Source of the DNA: Hygrocybe punicea
Taxonomy: Eukaryota > Basidiomycota > Agaricomycetes > Agaricales > Hygrophoraceae
Direction: 5' to 3'
Assembly (NCBI GenBank): GCA_963556145.1
Contig: OY744463.1
Location: forward strand, 3,472,001-3,536,000
DNA: 64,000 nucleotides
Under the pieces are notes generated by a model. That model searched no databases. It was not told the DNA's origin and worked only from the letters and a program-made list of their open reading frames with translations. Positions 11,146 to 24,609 of this stretch are shown one piece after another. The first letter of the stretch is position 1. Every line of letters starts with the position of its first letter. The position numbers and the translations under genes were made by a program.

Positions 11146-13728
11146 ATGCCCGTCCAACCGCTCACTTCGCCATCACCTACAGGCCAGGGCCTTCTAAACG
11201 AAGGCTGGCTACTTAAGAAACGAAGGAAAAAAATGCAAGGTATGTACTTTCGTCGTCCCTGGTCGACTTATCCTGACACGCTAAAAAAAGGCTTTGCACG
11301 ACGCTACTTTGTTCTCCATCAGTCCGGCCTCCTTTCCTACTCTTTCGGGCCTGGAAAGCCCCCACGGGACGAGATAGTCCTCTCTCGTGCCGCCATATCT
11401 ACAACTCCAGGGCGCAAGGACATTCATCTCGATTCTAACACCGCAACTTTCCATATCAAATGTCTCACCATGGATGATTTCAACATCTGGATGACTGCCT
11501 TCCGGTAAATTCAATCGTCTTATCTCATAGTCACTCCCAAATACTTTTTCATAGGCGCTTCATTCTTACCGATGCACAACGAGCCTCCACTGTCAGATCA
11601 CCGCGGCTAGCCAATTGGAGCCTGAATAAATCCGCTACTCTTCTCGAAGAAATGGGCTTAGTAGGCTGCTCAGAGGTTTATCTGTGCACATGTATTAACA
11701 CCTCGTACCAGACCATTTCTGAACTGGATGATTCTATTCTGGCCATGCAGAATGATATCAAGCAATCTTCTCACAAGAGCAAGGACCACACGAAAGAGCA
11801 CCCGACAATGTTTGGTTTATTCAAAAAATGTCGGTCCTCGCCTTCCATGCTTTTATCCTTCAAATCCAAACCTTCGTTATTCAGCTGGAAACAACTCACA
11901 CAACGAACATATTGTCGAGGATTCTCATGCCGACTCGTCCTCTGCACAATCACGTACATCACCACAACGCCGTGTTCAGGCGGCATTGCTGTCTCTCAAA
12001 TCACAGCATGCTAATCTCATAAAGTCATTTTACGCCTTGTCATATGCTGACAGCAATCAACCATCTGCTCCTCTCCCTTTCACGGCCGAGGAAGACGAAC
12101 CACAACCTACAGTTCGTGTCTTTTCTCCCTTGGCAAAACGCTCCATACGATCATCAACCGCAACAAGCCTCTCCGATACATTAAGCGAATGGTTTGACGC
12201 ACTCGATAGCGTGGGAGATGGCGCACAAGAGTTTGTTCTAGATCCACAGTCGTCGCCTGGTGAGATGGACAAAGTATTAAGTCACGACAGTAGCAGCAGT
12301 CTGGAACTTCAGGAATCGGGTGGTGATACTGACATGGAGGAAGATGAGGTGGCCGCCGTGTTGGCGAATCCTTCGAACGAGGCGCTCCAGATCACCAGGC
12401 GCACACAATTAGCGTCACCTCAGATTGGCGATGAAGGGAGTCTGTTCGCAATTCTCAAAAACAACATCGGAAAGGTCACTAGTTCACACAAACACAATAA
12501 ACACTGTCGTCGAGGAACGCTGATCCTTGTGAATTTCACCAGGACCTCTCTGCCATCACATTCCCTGTGTCATTCAATGAGCCTCTAACCCTTTTGCAGA
12601 GACTCGCCGAGGAGATGGAATATTATGATCTCCTCCGCCAGGCTGCTGAAGCAAAGGATCCTGTACAGCGTTTGTGCTTTGTCGCGGCATTCGCAGTCTC
12701 CGGATATGCTCACACTCGCTTCAGAACGGGCAGAAAAGGATTGTCAGTGCTATTCTCCCATTGCGTTTGTAACTCTCACCATTGTCACTCAAGTAACCCT
12801 ATGCTTGGCGAGACCTTCGAGGACGCACGCATGAAGTTCATCGCGGAAAAAGTCCAACATCAGCCTTTTGCTATGGCATATCACGCGGAAGGGGAAAACT
12901 GGGAGCTGTGCGGTACCTCCGCTGGGCGGACCAAGTTTTGGGGTACGTGGCAATGGTATGCACCTACTGATGGGTGATTTGGCCCTCTTACATTGTCCAT
13001 GTGTAGGTAAGAGTCTAGAAATCATCCCTCTTGGCACGACTCATCTCAAAATTGGTAATGATCATTTTGAATGGTGAGAATGATCCAGTTGTCTATAATG
13101 CAAATTTCGTAATGAACGTTGTTTTCCTTTTAGGAAGAAGCCTTCTTCCTTCATGAGAAATCTCATGATGGGTACGAAGTATTTGGAGCACTGTGGCAAG
13201 CTCACCATAGAAAACACAACGAGCAAAGCCTATTGTGTACTTGACTTCAAACAGAGTGGATACTGGGTTGCTTCAAACACGGTCTCGGGAACAGTCTACT
13301 CTTCAGCAGGCAACGTTGTCGCCGAATTGGAAGGCAAATGGGATGACCAGATTGCCCAAACGATGGACGCTTCTAACTTCCGCATTTTATGGAGGGCGGC
13401 CGCGGTTCTGAAGAACGCCCATGAGTATTATGGGTTTACTTCATTCAGCATGACACTGAACGAAATCACGAGTGATCTGGTCGGGATGCTTCCTCCCACA
13501 GATTCTCGGTATCGGCCTGATGTCCGGGCGCTAGAGGAGGGAGACCTGGTTACGGCAGAATCGGAGAAATCACGAGTCGAGGACATGCAGAGGGAGAGGA
13601 GGCAACAGCATGTGGATAGTACACCGCGATGGTTCAAGCAGGTAGGACAGGAGTGGCTATATATGGGGGGATATTGGGAGCAAAGAGTACGAGGTTGGAA
13701 GGGTGCAAAGATCAACAGACTGTGGTGA
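11146..13728 (+). CDS. Oxysterol-binding protein with N-terminal PH domain (copy 1)
   Basis: Members of the OSBP/Osh family exchange sterol or other lipids for PI4P at membrane contact sites. The N-terminus has a PH domain: GWLLKKRRKKMQ, an intron, GFARRYFVLHQSGLLSYSF, ending in DDFNIWMTAFR with the usual Trp. A helical, Ser-rich linker of about 300 residues follows. The ORD starts near 12567 (SFNEPLTLLQRLAEEMEYYD) and contains NPMLGETFED, FWGKSLEIIPLGTTHLKI, KKPSSFMRNLMMGTKYLEHC and CVLDFKQSGYW, ending RWFKQVGQEWLYMGGYWEQ. The family fingerprint EQVSHHPP is replaced by EKVQHQPF, changing one of the two PI4P-contacting histidines. The PH-linker-ORD layout resembles Osh3-type proteins, but I see no GOLD domain. 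Introns include about 11240-11290, a frame change near 12480-12560, and about 13076-13134. Confidence 0.85.
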
Positions 13729-14702
13729 TAATCTATAATAAGTATTTGCAAAATCTGATGTTGTGGATAAGCTGATGTTGAAGATTAATCCGAGAGAAAA
13801 GCAATAAATATAGAAAATGGCCGCAATGTGTCGTAGTACTGTCTCGGCAGGATTCCTCCCCACTTCATAATCATGCATACCAAAGCCCACCATGAACCTG
13901 AGGCCTGAAGACTCTGGTAATCAATGAACAATACCACAATCACGATGTCCACTCCGAGCCCAAGAACCCAGCTTGTAGAGAAACCACTTTCCCAACATCC
14001 ACAGTCCGCTGAGAGGTGTGAATGAGCAGGTCGGTACACGTAAACACTTCACCTGCTTGACCTATGATCTATGAACTAGTAGGAAAGAGATCGTCAGCTG
14101 AAAGCTGATGGATTTAGATCGACAGTATGCCAGTGATGTGCTTCGAGTCGTCATGATGTTTGCCATGGCCATGAATATCGGTCACTCCGTCGCTGCTAAG
14201 GCCATTTATATGATGTGTGAACCTAAAGGCATCTGGAGTGGGAACCATTTGGACCAATGGCCCTGAACACATTCAACCCGCATGTTTTGGTGCCACGACA
14301 GGGAGATGAATAAGCTCGAGGACCTTGCACTCATGAAGTTTGTAAACATTGAGGACGCGAATCACAAATGGCAAGTACCTGAACATTGCGGCCATTTCAC
14401 TGTTCGTCCTCATCATGTAGTAGGGGCCTTGGGTGCGGCGTGAAGCCATCCCAGAATTTCTGTGTTTTGATTTTCGATGGATCGTTTCGAACAACGATGA
14501 ATACTCGATGAAGGTATGCACGGTTTCAAAGCACTTAATATCATTTTGCACTAATGTTCGAGAATAGGAAATGCTCCTGGCAGTGTTTCCGGAGCAGTTT
14601 TTGTCTTGTGATCAAGTCCCAACACACGAAAGAACCCTCCTGGGAAGCAAACGGCCTTAATTGGAGAAATGTAATCCGAGTCCTCCCATCTCCCTCCCTT
14701 TC
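13729..14702. other. Intergenic region, no supported gene (copy 1)
   Basis: 974 bases between the oxysterol-binding protein stop and the GH3 start. Short ORFs exist on both strands, including a hydrophobic stretch on the minus strand (about 13785-14039) and an ATG-rich stretch on the plus strand near 14110. None has a recognisable family, and no splicing model gives a convincing protein. A poorly conserved small gene cannot be excluded. The same sequence is at 23636-24609. Confidence 0.4.
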
Positions 14703-16158
14703 ATGAAGATCCACTTTCTAGTTCCCCTAGGCCTCCTACGCTTGGTTGCATCCCAAGGTGTGGTGTTTTCGTTGCGTTCCTGTTTCCGCGCTGATGGGAG
14801 CTTAGTTTCTTCCCCCAAATGGGCTGCTGCATATATCAAGGTATTCTCTCGCACCGCGTTTCCCACCCACTACTTTGCTCACCCACTTCGAGGCTAATGC
14901 AGCTCTTACTCGGTTGAACCTGACCGAGAAGGTGAATCTCGTCACAGGTTAGCATACCTTTGCTTCCTGGGTACAGACCAGCCATTGACTGTTTGGCAAG
15001 GCGTGGGTTTCTTCTCCGGTAAGTCACTCCACAAAATATTACCTTGTATATGTTTTGATCTCTCCCACGAGGCAATTGCACGGGCAGCACACCACCCATT
15101 CCTACGATCAATTTTCCAGGACTCTGCCTGGAAGGTTCGTATTCTGATTTGCGGACCGCATGACGGCAGGCATTGGGAAAACTCATTATGGAAAACAGAC
15201 AGTGCTCTGGGTGTTCGAAATGTTGATCTCAATTCTGTTTTCCCTGCGTGAGTATACTGCGCCTTGTCTCCAAGTCATTGCTTCCACTCAATTTTCTTAT
15301 CAGGGGGATCAATATTGCAGCAACGTCAGCTTCGCTTCTACAATTTTTCGGCATGTGTCTCAAAAACTATCTCTTCAGTTTTAACAGAACTCTCATGCAC
15401 CAGCGCGGAGTCGCTATGGGCGAGGAGTTTCGCGGCAAAGGCGTTCATGTTCAGCTGGGTCCAATGATGTACCTTTTTCTTGGCCATGATTGTCTATGAG
15501 CTGACAGAATACCCTCCTTCCGCCCCGCAATCGTACAGGAACTTGATAAGAGCACCGGCTGCCGGCCGCAACTGGGAAGGGTATGCGGTCGGTACACGTC
15601 TACTTCGATTCATCAACTAGTCTGTTTTTAGATTCGGTGGCGATCCATACTTATCCGGGGAAGCCGCATTTGAAACAATTACTGGGGTCCAATCTCAAGG
15701 AGTTCAGGCTGTAGCGAAACATTTCATCAATAAGTTTGGCTCAATTTATTTGAAGGTGTTTTCGCCCTAATATACTTGAAGCGAGCAGGAACATTCGCGT
15801 TCATCGAGTACATCCAACGTTGACGACAGGTGAGTTGAAATCAACTCAACCTGTTGGTTTACTAACTGCTCCGCTTCAGAACGGTATGTTTTCTAGTTAC
15901 TTGAGTGAATGTTGTTCCACTTAACCTGTGGTAGCAACATGAACTCTACATGCACCCTGTTTGTTGCGTTTCTCCTTTGTAAAATTCGTTTGGCTGAATT
16001 ACGCCTTCTCTCAGTTTTTACGTAGCATGCAAGCCGAAGTTGCGGCGGTGATGTGTAGCTACAGTAGGTTGAGTTTATTTAATGTAACGAAGATCTTAAC
16101 TGTGCATCACACGACTGATCAGATCAGGGTATGTTCCTTTCATCTACTAATTATGATC
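14703..16158 (+). CDS. GH3 beta-glucosidase, 5' part only, broken by the assembly gap (copy 1)
   Basis: Identical to the first 1,456 bases of the complete gene at 24610. It carries the signal peptide and the first part of the GH3 N-terminal domain through [11 protein letters not shown], and stops at the gap before the exons carrying the catalytic Asp. The truncation is at an arbitrary base next to the Ns, so it is an assembly break and not a biological pseudogene. Confidence 0.85.
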
Positions 16159-16258
16159 NNNNNNNNNNNNNNNNNNNNNNNNNNNNNNNNNNNNNNNNNN
16201 NNNNNNNNNNNNNNNNNNNNNNNNNNNNNNNNNNNNNNNNNNNNNNNNNNNNNNNNNN
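16159..16258. other. Assembly gap of 100 N
   Basis: Exactly 100 consecutive N, the conventional placeholder for a scaffold gap of unknown size. The sequence on both sides repeats. Confidence 0.99.
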
Positions 16259-18754
16259 AGCCAAATTGCATCGCCCTCTTCTTCCGTTCACTAGCCTCCA
16301 CCAACCCCAACTTCCTCGCCATCAACCTCAAGAGCATCTTGTCGCCAAGCCCGACGGCCAGCCTCGGGTCCAATTTGTAATGCACAGGAAGCCGCGCGAG
16401 GAAGGATACAACACTGAGCGCGAGAAACGGGTGCCTTGTTTCCTTGCCATGAGAGGAGATAACGCGGTCATCGCGCCCAAGATTGCGGGTGGGTATGCGG
16501 TCCAACTCCAACTGAAGCTGCAGGAGATCAATGAATGCTCTTGAAATGCAGGCAAAGGTTGTATTGTTGATTCACCTCATCGATGACTGCCCGCCATCCT
16601 CCAGCCTGAAAGGCGGTTCGGTGTCGGCCATACCCACCTAGCAGTTCATCCGAACCCAAGCCGCTTAGAAGTACTCGAGCAGGGCTCGTGTAAGCTTTAG
16701 TATCGGGGGCACCAGAATTACACCTTAGTTGTCCTCGTCCTCGCGAAGCAAAGTACAGCGCCATTGCGAGACTCTGTCACTCTGATATATTGCCCACGTT
16801 TGAAGGAAATAAAATTGGAAATACATACTAGATCCATAACTGTTCGCCTGGGCCACATCAAGGATTCGACAGCCGGACGTGCCGCCTGCGATTCCTAGAG
16901 CAGTATACTGTGATTCAGAGAAATAACGACATGAAAACTGTGCAGACCAACATGGTAAGGGACATTCACTTCAACCTGTGGAATCCCAATGGTAAATTAA
17001 GCTCGTCCGATGTAGGCAGGATGTTAATCACGAAATTCCACACCCGGCCAGGAGAGAGCCGTCTCAGTTCTTCCACTTCTTGAAGACCAGTGACACGATC
17101 TGGGACCCGATACGAAACATCGTCATACCGTTCTTCGACTCCCGATAAACTTTGACTGATTGTTTTATCTGTCTTGTGTCTTCGAGACCCACTATGATTG
17201 CCTTGTACCTGGATCTTCCGCGGGTTTTCGAAAGCTACATTCAAGAGGTCAATGGGTTCGCCAAGAGGGAGATTTCTGGAGGTCCTGATCAGATTTCACA
17301 TGCAAGAAAGGCCATACCTGAACTGACCGGTGAGCCAACAGGGTTAAAACGGTGGAATCGATTCCTCCACTGAAAAGTATGGCAACACGAGCTTGGTCAA
17401 TGACTCTTTTGACAAAATAAATGTGAGCGGGATATCATTCCAGGTGATACGGCGTGCTTACAACGCTTGTGGTATACTGTGCACTCGCAACATCACACTC
17501 CGGTCTAGATGGAGAAGGAGGTCATCAACGGGTTGAGAGAGGAAATCCGGGATACGGTCAAGGGATTGGATACACGAAAGGCTCTCTGGGGGTAATGATG
17601 AGTTGACTTTAACCGGTTCGGCCTGCCATCAAAATTCAGGGTGTCTATAAACGGGTGATAGTGAGCAGACCAACATAAGGAAACGTTGAAGGGATCTGCG
17701 AATCAGATGGCCGTCTCGACAAAGCAGTCATATTTGAATCAAACTTGGCAATAATCTACCTCGCGTTCACACACCATCTCAATTCTGAAATTGAGAGGGA
17801 AAACACGTACATCATCCGAAGCGCTCAGCTGCTGTAAATCGACGGAAAATATTGCATCGGTTGAGACTTCCTCAAAGTGATACTCTGGGGTTGGGCCTGC
17901 GGAAACAGAAGCAAGGAGAAAATACGGGTTTGCCAATGTCGGTTTGTGAATCAAGAGTGATCGCCGACCGAGGGGGTCCACAGCGAAGAAGAGACGTCGA
18001 GATGATGACTAGGGCACGTTGGCCGTAGTTTAATGATATATTCAATGGATTGTGTCGGAAGGGCTTACGTGATAAAAAACGAACGCATAACTCGTGGAGG
18101 AGTCAGTAGCGTCAATATTTGAGTCGACAACACATCCTTACGGGCCCTCGATGCTTCCAAAGAGATTAATCAGTTCGTCTTGAGTCTCAAGAGAACGAAT
18201 CTTGTCAACAAGCATGACGCCGTCATTTTCCTTCAGCGGAATCTACGGGTGGGAGGATATATCGTTGGGTTATCGAGTTGAATAAAATTAATGGTGGATG
18301 GACGCTCACATCCATGCCTTCGAATATCTGGCAAGTCAGTTTGAGTAGGTTCACAGAGCATATCGTGCAGAAATGGAGTTACGGACCTCGCCGTTCCAGC
18401 AGAACACGTCGCAATCCCGCTCGTGAGGTTGGACAGTGGGCGCCGACCCTCGCAACCACAGCTCAGACACGAAAAACTCTAGGACTAGTTGTCTTCCATG
18501 CCCGTCGCTCCCCAGACTATTCATCTCTCTTGAATGCTGGAGAAGCATTCGGCAGTTTCTTTGCGCATCTGGTCCTTAGTGCCAGTCAAGTCATGGCATC
18601 AGCAATGGTAAAGTGTTGCGGACAGCAAACACCAACCACGAGCAGCATTAGCAACCCTAAGTTTCTGGCTCAACTTTCGAAAGGCATCGGAGTGGTCATG
18701 ATTCAGCGGGGGTAGCGTACCAGCCAACCTCACAGCAAAGAATATTCCGCACAT
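16259..18754 (-). CDS. ASNSD1-like protein, 3' end missing at the gap (copy 2)
   Basis: Same sequence as the gene at 6290-8847, beginning MCGIFFAVRL at 18752-18754. Its last visible residues are around KRAMQFG; the final C-terminal residues and stop codon are lost in the gap. See the complete copy for domain detail. Confidence 0.85.
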
Positions 18755-18922
18755 CATGCAGCTGAGGATGTCACGTGTACGAGTCATCAATGTCTTGAAA
18801 AAATGAATACACATTTCTTCATTACTACACAGTACATATCACGAATAATCGCTTTCCCACCAAAAAAATGAAGGAGGAAGTCTATCAGCTGTCTTCATAT
18901 ATCTAGACCTTCACGATCTTGC

Positions 18923-20922
18923 TTATGCAGCGTAGGTAGTAGCAGAGACGTTTCCTCCGCGACCAGTCCAGTTAACGTCTGAGCAGGTACAATCAGATCG
19001 CCCTTTTTTTGGGGGAGATATACTCACGGATGTTCTCGGCCTTCTTAAATCTGACGTTTTCTTTGCCAGGAAGAACTTCGAACGTGTGCGCGCCGAAATA
19101 ATCACGCTATGAAGGGGCGAAAGAAAAATGGGTGAGATGTGCAAAGGTTAAGAATCGACGGACCTGAGCTTGTAAGAGGTTGGCAGGGAGAATTTCGCTC
19201 CTGTAGCCATCAAAGAAAGCGAGGGCAGTGCTGAATGCGGGGGTAGGGATACCCCAGAGGACAGCCTGGGCAATAATTCGTCTCCATCCAGGCTGTGCTT
19301 TGTGCACGGCTATCATAAGAAAGAGTAAGATAAGGGACATCAAAGTCTGAAGTGAGGTGCACCCTTGTTGAAGAAATCGTCGAACAGTAGAGATTCCAAC
19401 TGGGGGTTCTTTCGGTACGCGGCAGTAATATCGCTGAGGAATACACTCTGCCAAATAGTACCATTTTAGAGCCCACTTCAGATTGTAGGTTGAAAGCACT
19501 TGCCTTGATGATGCATCCTCCGCGCCACATGCTAGCGATACCGGCATAATTCAAGTTCCAGCCCTCCTGATCACATTGGGCGATGTTAAATGAAGTTGAC
19601 AAAGTATGAGAGTAATACTGACGGTCTTGGCATTCTCCCTCATGAGCATGAATCCCTGTGTATAGGATATAATCTTAGAAGCATAGAGTGCCTGTTCGAG
19701 ATCATCGATGAATTGTTGCTTGTCACCACGGAAAGGTTCATTCTGGGGGCCGGCGATGACTTTGCTTGCACGGACACGCTCCTCCTTGATAGCCGACAAG
19801 CACCGTGCAAAGACAGCCTCACCAATGAGAGTGACTATAAAGTAGGGATTAAGAATGAATTCAGAATGACTGTGGATGACGGACCTGCGGTGCCAGACTC
19901 AAGGGCAGCCATGGCTGTCCATTTACCGGTGCCTTTTTGACCAGCCTGGTCGAGGATTTTAGTGAGAACGGGTTCACCATCATCGTCCTTGAATTTGAGG
20001 ATGTTTGCGGTGATTTCAATCAAGAAAGAATCCAGAACGCCTTTGTTCCATTTCTGGAAGATGTAGGCAATTTCATTTTCGGAAAGGCCAAGCCCACGTT
20101 TAAGAATGTCGTAGGCCTCGGAGATCAACTGCATGTCGCCATACTCGATACCTAAGGTGCCAAGTGTTGGAGAGTGGGAGTGACCAGCGGAAAGGGTAAG
20201 TTACCGTTGTGGACCATTTTGATGTAATGGCCGGAACCAGTCTCCCCGACCCAGTCGCAACAGGGCTCGCCATATGCTTGGGCAGCAGTTTTCTGGAAAA
20301 TGTCCTTTATGGCAGGCCATGCAGCGGGAGAGCCGCCGGGCATGAGGGATGGGCCGTAACGAGCACCCTCTTCACCGCCTGAAACGCCCGAACCAACGAA
20401 AAGGAAACCTTTGGACTCGAGGTGCTTGCAACGGCGGATAGAGTCTGGGTAATGAGAATTCCCACCATCAATGATGATATCACCCTTCTCCAAATAAGGC
20501 TCGAGTAATGTAATAAATTGGTCGACGGCGTCACCCGCTTTAACGAGAAGAATAATCTTGCGAGGCTTCTTGAGCTTGGAACAGATCTCGGCAAGCTTGG
20601 CACCCTGAACCTTTGTACCTGTTGAGAATGAAGGAGTTTAAAGAAACTGGTCAGAGATTACATGTCGTACCTTTCGCTTCATTTGCGAGGAAATGGTCGA
20701 TCTTGCTTTCAGTCCTATTTGAAGCGACGACAGTGAAACCCTTGTCGTTCATGTTAAGGATGAGATTTTGGCCCTGGTGGTGTTGTTTATCGAGAACATG
20801 GGGTGTGATGTAAGAGCAACGCGCACCATAACGGCAAGGCCAATGAGGCCAATGTCACCGCTGCATTAAAGTCAGAAGATATTTGGTTCGATGAAAAGAG
20901 GCACGCACAGAGGAGCGGACAT
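18923..20922 (-). CDS. GND1: 6-phosphogluconate dehydrogenase (copy 2)
   Basis: Identical to the gene at 9016-11015: same start (MSAPL spliced to GDIGLIGL), SGGEEGA substrate-binding motif, [10 protein letters not shown] catalytic motif and C-terminal end. Probably the same locus represented twice. Confidence 0.93.
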
Positions 20923-21052
20923 GGTGGTAGAGATGACGACAGCCAAAGAGCCCCGCGCTGGCAAATCTTGGTGCGTGGGACAAGGCTTATCCGATTAGAG
21001 TGGTCTGTCACGTGTCCTTCACTGGCCTGCTCGCGTCTTCAGGTCCATCGCC

Positions 21053-23635
21053 ATGCCCGTCCAACCGCTCACTTCGCCATCACCTACAGGCCAGGGCCTT
21101 CTAAACGAAGGCTGGCTACTTAAGAAACGAAGGAAAAAAATGCAAGGTATGTACTTTCGTCGTCCCTGGTCGACTTATCCTGACACGCTAAAAAAAGGCT
21201 TTGCACGACGCTACTTTGTTCTCCATCAGTCCGGCCTCCTTTCCTACTCTTTCGGGCCTGGAAAGCCCCCACGGGACGAGATAGTCCTCTCTCGTGCCGC
21301 CATATCTACAACTCCAGGGCGCAAGGACATTCATCTCGATTCTAACACCGCAACTTTCCATATCAAATGTCTCACCATGGATGATTTCAACATCTGGATG
21401 ACTGCCTTCCGGTAAATTCAATCGTCTTATCTCATAGTCACTCCCAAATACTTTTTCATAGGCGCTTCATTCTTACCGATGCACAACGAGCCTCCACTGT
21501 CAGATCACCGCGGCTAGCCAATTGGAGCCTGAATAAATCCGCTACTCTTCTCGAAGAAATGGGCTTAGTAGGCTGCTCAGAGGTTTATCTGTGCACATGT
21601 ATTAACACCTCGTACCAGACCATTTCTGAACTGGATGATTCTATTCTGGCCATGCAGAATGATATCAAGCAATCTTCTCACAAGAGCAAGGACCACACGA
21701 AAGAGCACCCGACAATGTTTGGTTTATTCAAAAAATGTCGGTCCTCGCCTTCCATGCTTTTATCCTTCAAATCCAAACCTTCGTTATTCAGCTGGAAACA
21801 ACTCACACAACGAACATATTGTCGAGGATTCTCATGCCGACTCGTCCTCTGCACAATCACGTACATCACCACAACGCCGTGTTCAGGCGGCATTGCTGTC
21901 TCTCAAATCACAGCATGCTAATCTCATAAAGTCATTTTACGCCTTGTCATATGCTGACAGCAATCAACCATCTGCTCCTCTCCCTTTCACGGCCGAGGAA
22001 GACGAACCACAACCTACAGTTCGTGTCTTTTCTCCCTTGGCAAAACGCTCCATACGATCATCAACCGCAACAAGCCTCTCCGATACATTAAGCGAATGGT
22101 TTGACGCACTCGATAGCGTGGGAGATGGCGCACAAGAGTTTGTTCTAGATCCACAGTCGTCGCCTGGTGAGATGGACAAAGTATTAAGTCACGACAGTAG
22201 CAGCAGTCTGGAACTTCAGGAATCGGGTGGTGATACTGACATGGAGGAAGATGAGGTGGCCGCCGTGTTGGCGAATCCTTCGAACGAGGCGCTCCAGATC
22301 ACCAGGCGCACACAATTAGCGTCACCTCAGATTGGCGATGAAGGGAGTCTGTTCGCAATTCTCAAAAACAACATCGGAAAGGTCACTAGTTCACACAAAC
22401 ACAATAAACACTGTCGTCGAGGAACGCTGATCCTTGTGAATTTCACCAGGACCTCTCTGCCATCACATTCCCTGTGTCATTCAATGAGCCTCTAACCCTT
22501 TTGCAGAGACTCGCCGAGGAGATGGAATATTATGATCTCCTCCGCCAGGCTGCTGAAGCAAAGGATCCTGTACAGCGTTTGTGCTTTGTCGCGGCATTCG
22601 CAGTCTCCGGATATGCTCACACTCGCTTCAGAACGGGCAGAAAAGGATTGTCAGTGCTATTCTCCCATTGCGTTTGTAACTCTCACCATTGTCACTCAAG
22701 TAACCCTATGCTTGGCGAGACCTTCGAGGACGCACGCATGAAGTTCATCGCGGAAAAAGTCCAACATCAGCCTTTTGCTATGGCATATCACGCGGAAGGG
22801 GAAAACTGGGAGCTGTGCGGTACCTCCGCTGGGCGGACCAAGTTTTGGGGTACGTGGCAATGGTATGCACCTACTGATGGGTGATTTGGCCCTCTTACAT
22901 TGTCCATGTGTAGGTAAGAGTCTAGAAATCATCCCTCTTGGCACGACTCATCTCAAAATTGGTAATGATCATTTTGAATGGTGAGAATGATCCAGTTGTC
23001 TATAATGCAAATTTCGTAATGAACGTTGTTTTCCTTTTAGGAAGAAGCCTTCTTCCTTCATGAGAAATCTCATGATGGGTACGAAGTATTTGGAGCACTG
23101 TGGCAAGCTCACCATAGAAAACACAACGAGCAAAGCCTATTGTGTACTTGACTTCAAACAGAGTGGATACTGGGTTGCTTCAAACACGGTCTCGGGAACA
23201 GTCTACTCTTCAGCAGGCAACGTTGTCGCCGAATTGGAAGGCAAATGGGATGACCAGATTGCCCAAACGATGGACGCTTCTAACTTCCGCATTTTATGGA
23301 GGGCGGCCGCGGTTCTGAAGAACGCCCATGAGTATTATGGGTTTACTTCATTCAGCATGACACTGAACGAAATCACGAGTGATCTGGTCGGGATGCTTCC
23401 TCCCACAGATTCTCGGTATCGGCCTGATGTCCGGGCGCTAGAGGAGGGAGACCTGGTTACGGCAGAATCGGAGAAATCACGAGTCGAGGACATGCAGAGG
23501 GAGAGGAGGCAACAGCATGTGGATAGTACACCGCGATGGTTCAAGCAGGTAGGACAGGAGTGGCTATATATGGGGGGATATTGGGAGCAAAGAGTACGAG
23601 GTTGGAAGGGTGCAAAGATCAACAGACTGTGGTGA
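21053..23635 (+). CDS. Oxysterol-binding protein with PH domain (copy 2)
   Basis: Identical to the gene at 11146-13728, including the unusual EKVQHQPF version of the family fingerprint. Probably the same locus represented twice. Confidence 0.85.
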
Positions 23636-24609
23636 TAATCTATAATAAGTATTTGCAAAATCTGATGTTGTGGATAAGCTGATGTTGAAGATTAATCCGA
23701 GAGAAAAGCAATAAATATAGAAAATGGCCGCAATGTGTCGTAGTACTGTCTCGGCAGGATTCCTCCCCACTTCATAATCATGCATACCAAAGCCCACCAT
23801 GAACCTGAGGCCTGAAGACTCTGGTAATCAATGAACAATACCACAATCACGATGTCCACTCCGAGCCCAAGAACCCAGCTTGTAGAGAAACCACTTTCCC
23901 AACATCCACAGTCCGCTGAGAGGTGTGAATGAGCAGGTCGGTACACGTAAACACTTCACCTGCTTGACCTATGATCTATGAACTAGTAGGAAAGAGATCG
24001 TCAGCTGAAAGCTGATGGATTTAGATCGACAGTATGCCAGTGATGTGCTTCGAGTCGTCATGATGTTTGCCATGGCCATGAATATCGGTCACTCCGTCGC
24101 TGCTAAGGCCATTTATATGATGTGTGAACCTAAAGGCATCTGGAGTGGGAACCATTTGGACCAATGGCCCTGAACACATTCAACCCGCATGTTTTGGTGC
24201 CACGACAGGGAGATGAATAAGCTCGAGGACCTTGCACTCATGAAGTTTGTAAACATTGAGGACGCGAATCACAAATGGCAAGTACCTGAACATTGCGGCC
24301 ATTTCACTGTTCGTCCTCATCATGTAGTAGGGGCCTTGGGTGCGGCGTGAAGCCATCCCAGAATTTCTGTGTTTTGATTTTCGATGGATCGTTTCGAACA
24401 ACGATGAATACTCGATGAAGGTATGCACGGTTTCAAAGCACTTAATATCATTTTGCACTAATGTTCGAGAATAGGAAATGCTCCTGGCAGTGTTTCCGGA
24501 GCAGTTTTTGTCTTGTGATCAAGTCCCAACACACGAAAGAACCCTCCTGGGAAGCAAACGGCCTTAATTGGAGAAATGTAATCCGAGTCCTCCCATCTCC
24601 CTCCCTTTC
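23636..24609. other. Intergenic region, no supported gene (copy 2)
   Basis: Same sequence as 13729-14702. Confidence 0.4.

Larger units (their letters stand above)
6352..16158. repeat. Copy 1 of a 9,807-base direct repeat flanking an assembly gap
   Basis: Every position compared between 6352-16158 and 16259-26065 matches at a constant offset of 9,907 with no indel; all ORFs in the two intervals are identical in length and translation. The right end of copy 1 is exactly the first N of the gap. See the findings for why this is probably an assembly overlap. Confidence 0.95.

Noticed and set aside
13785..14040. Hydrophobic minus-strand ORF as a membrane-protein gene
   Set aside because: The hydrophobic stretch is short, has no recognisable family, and could not be linked to other exons.
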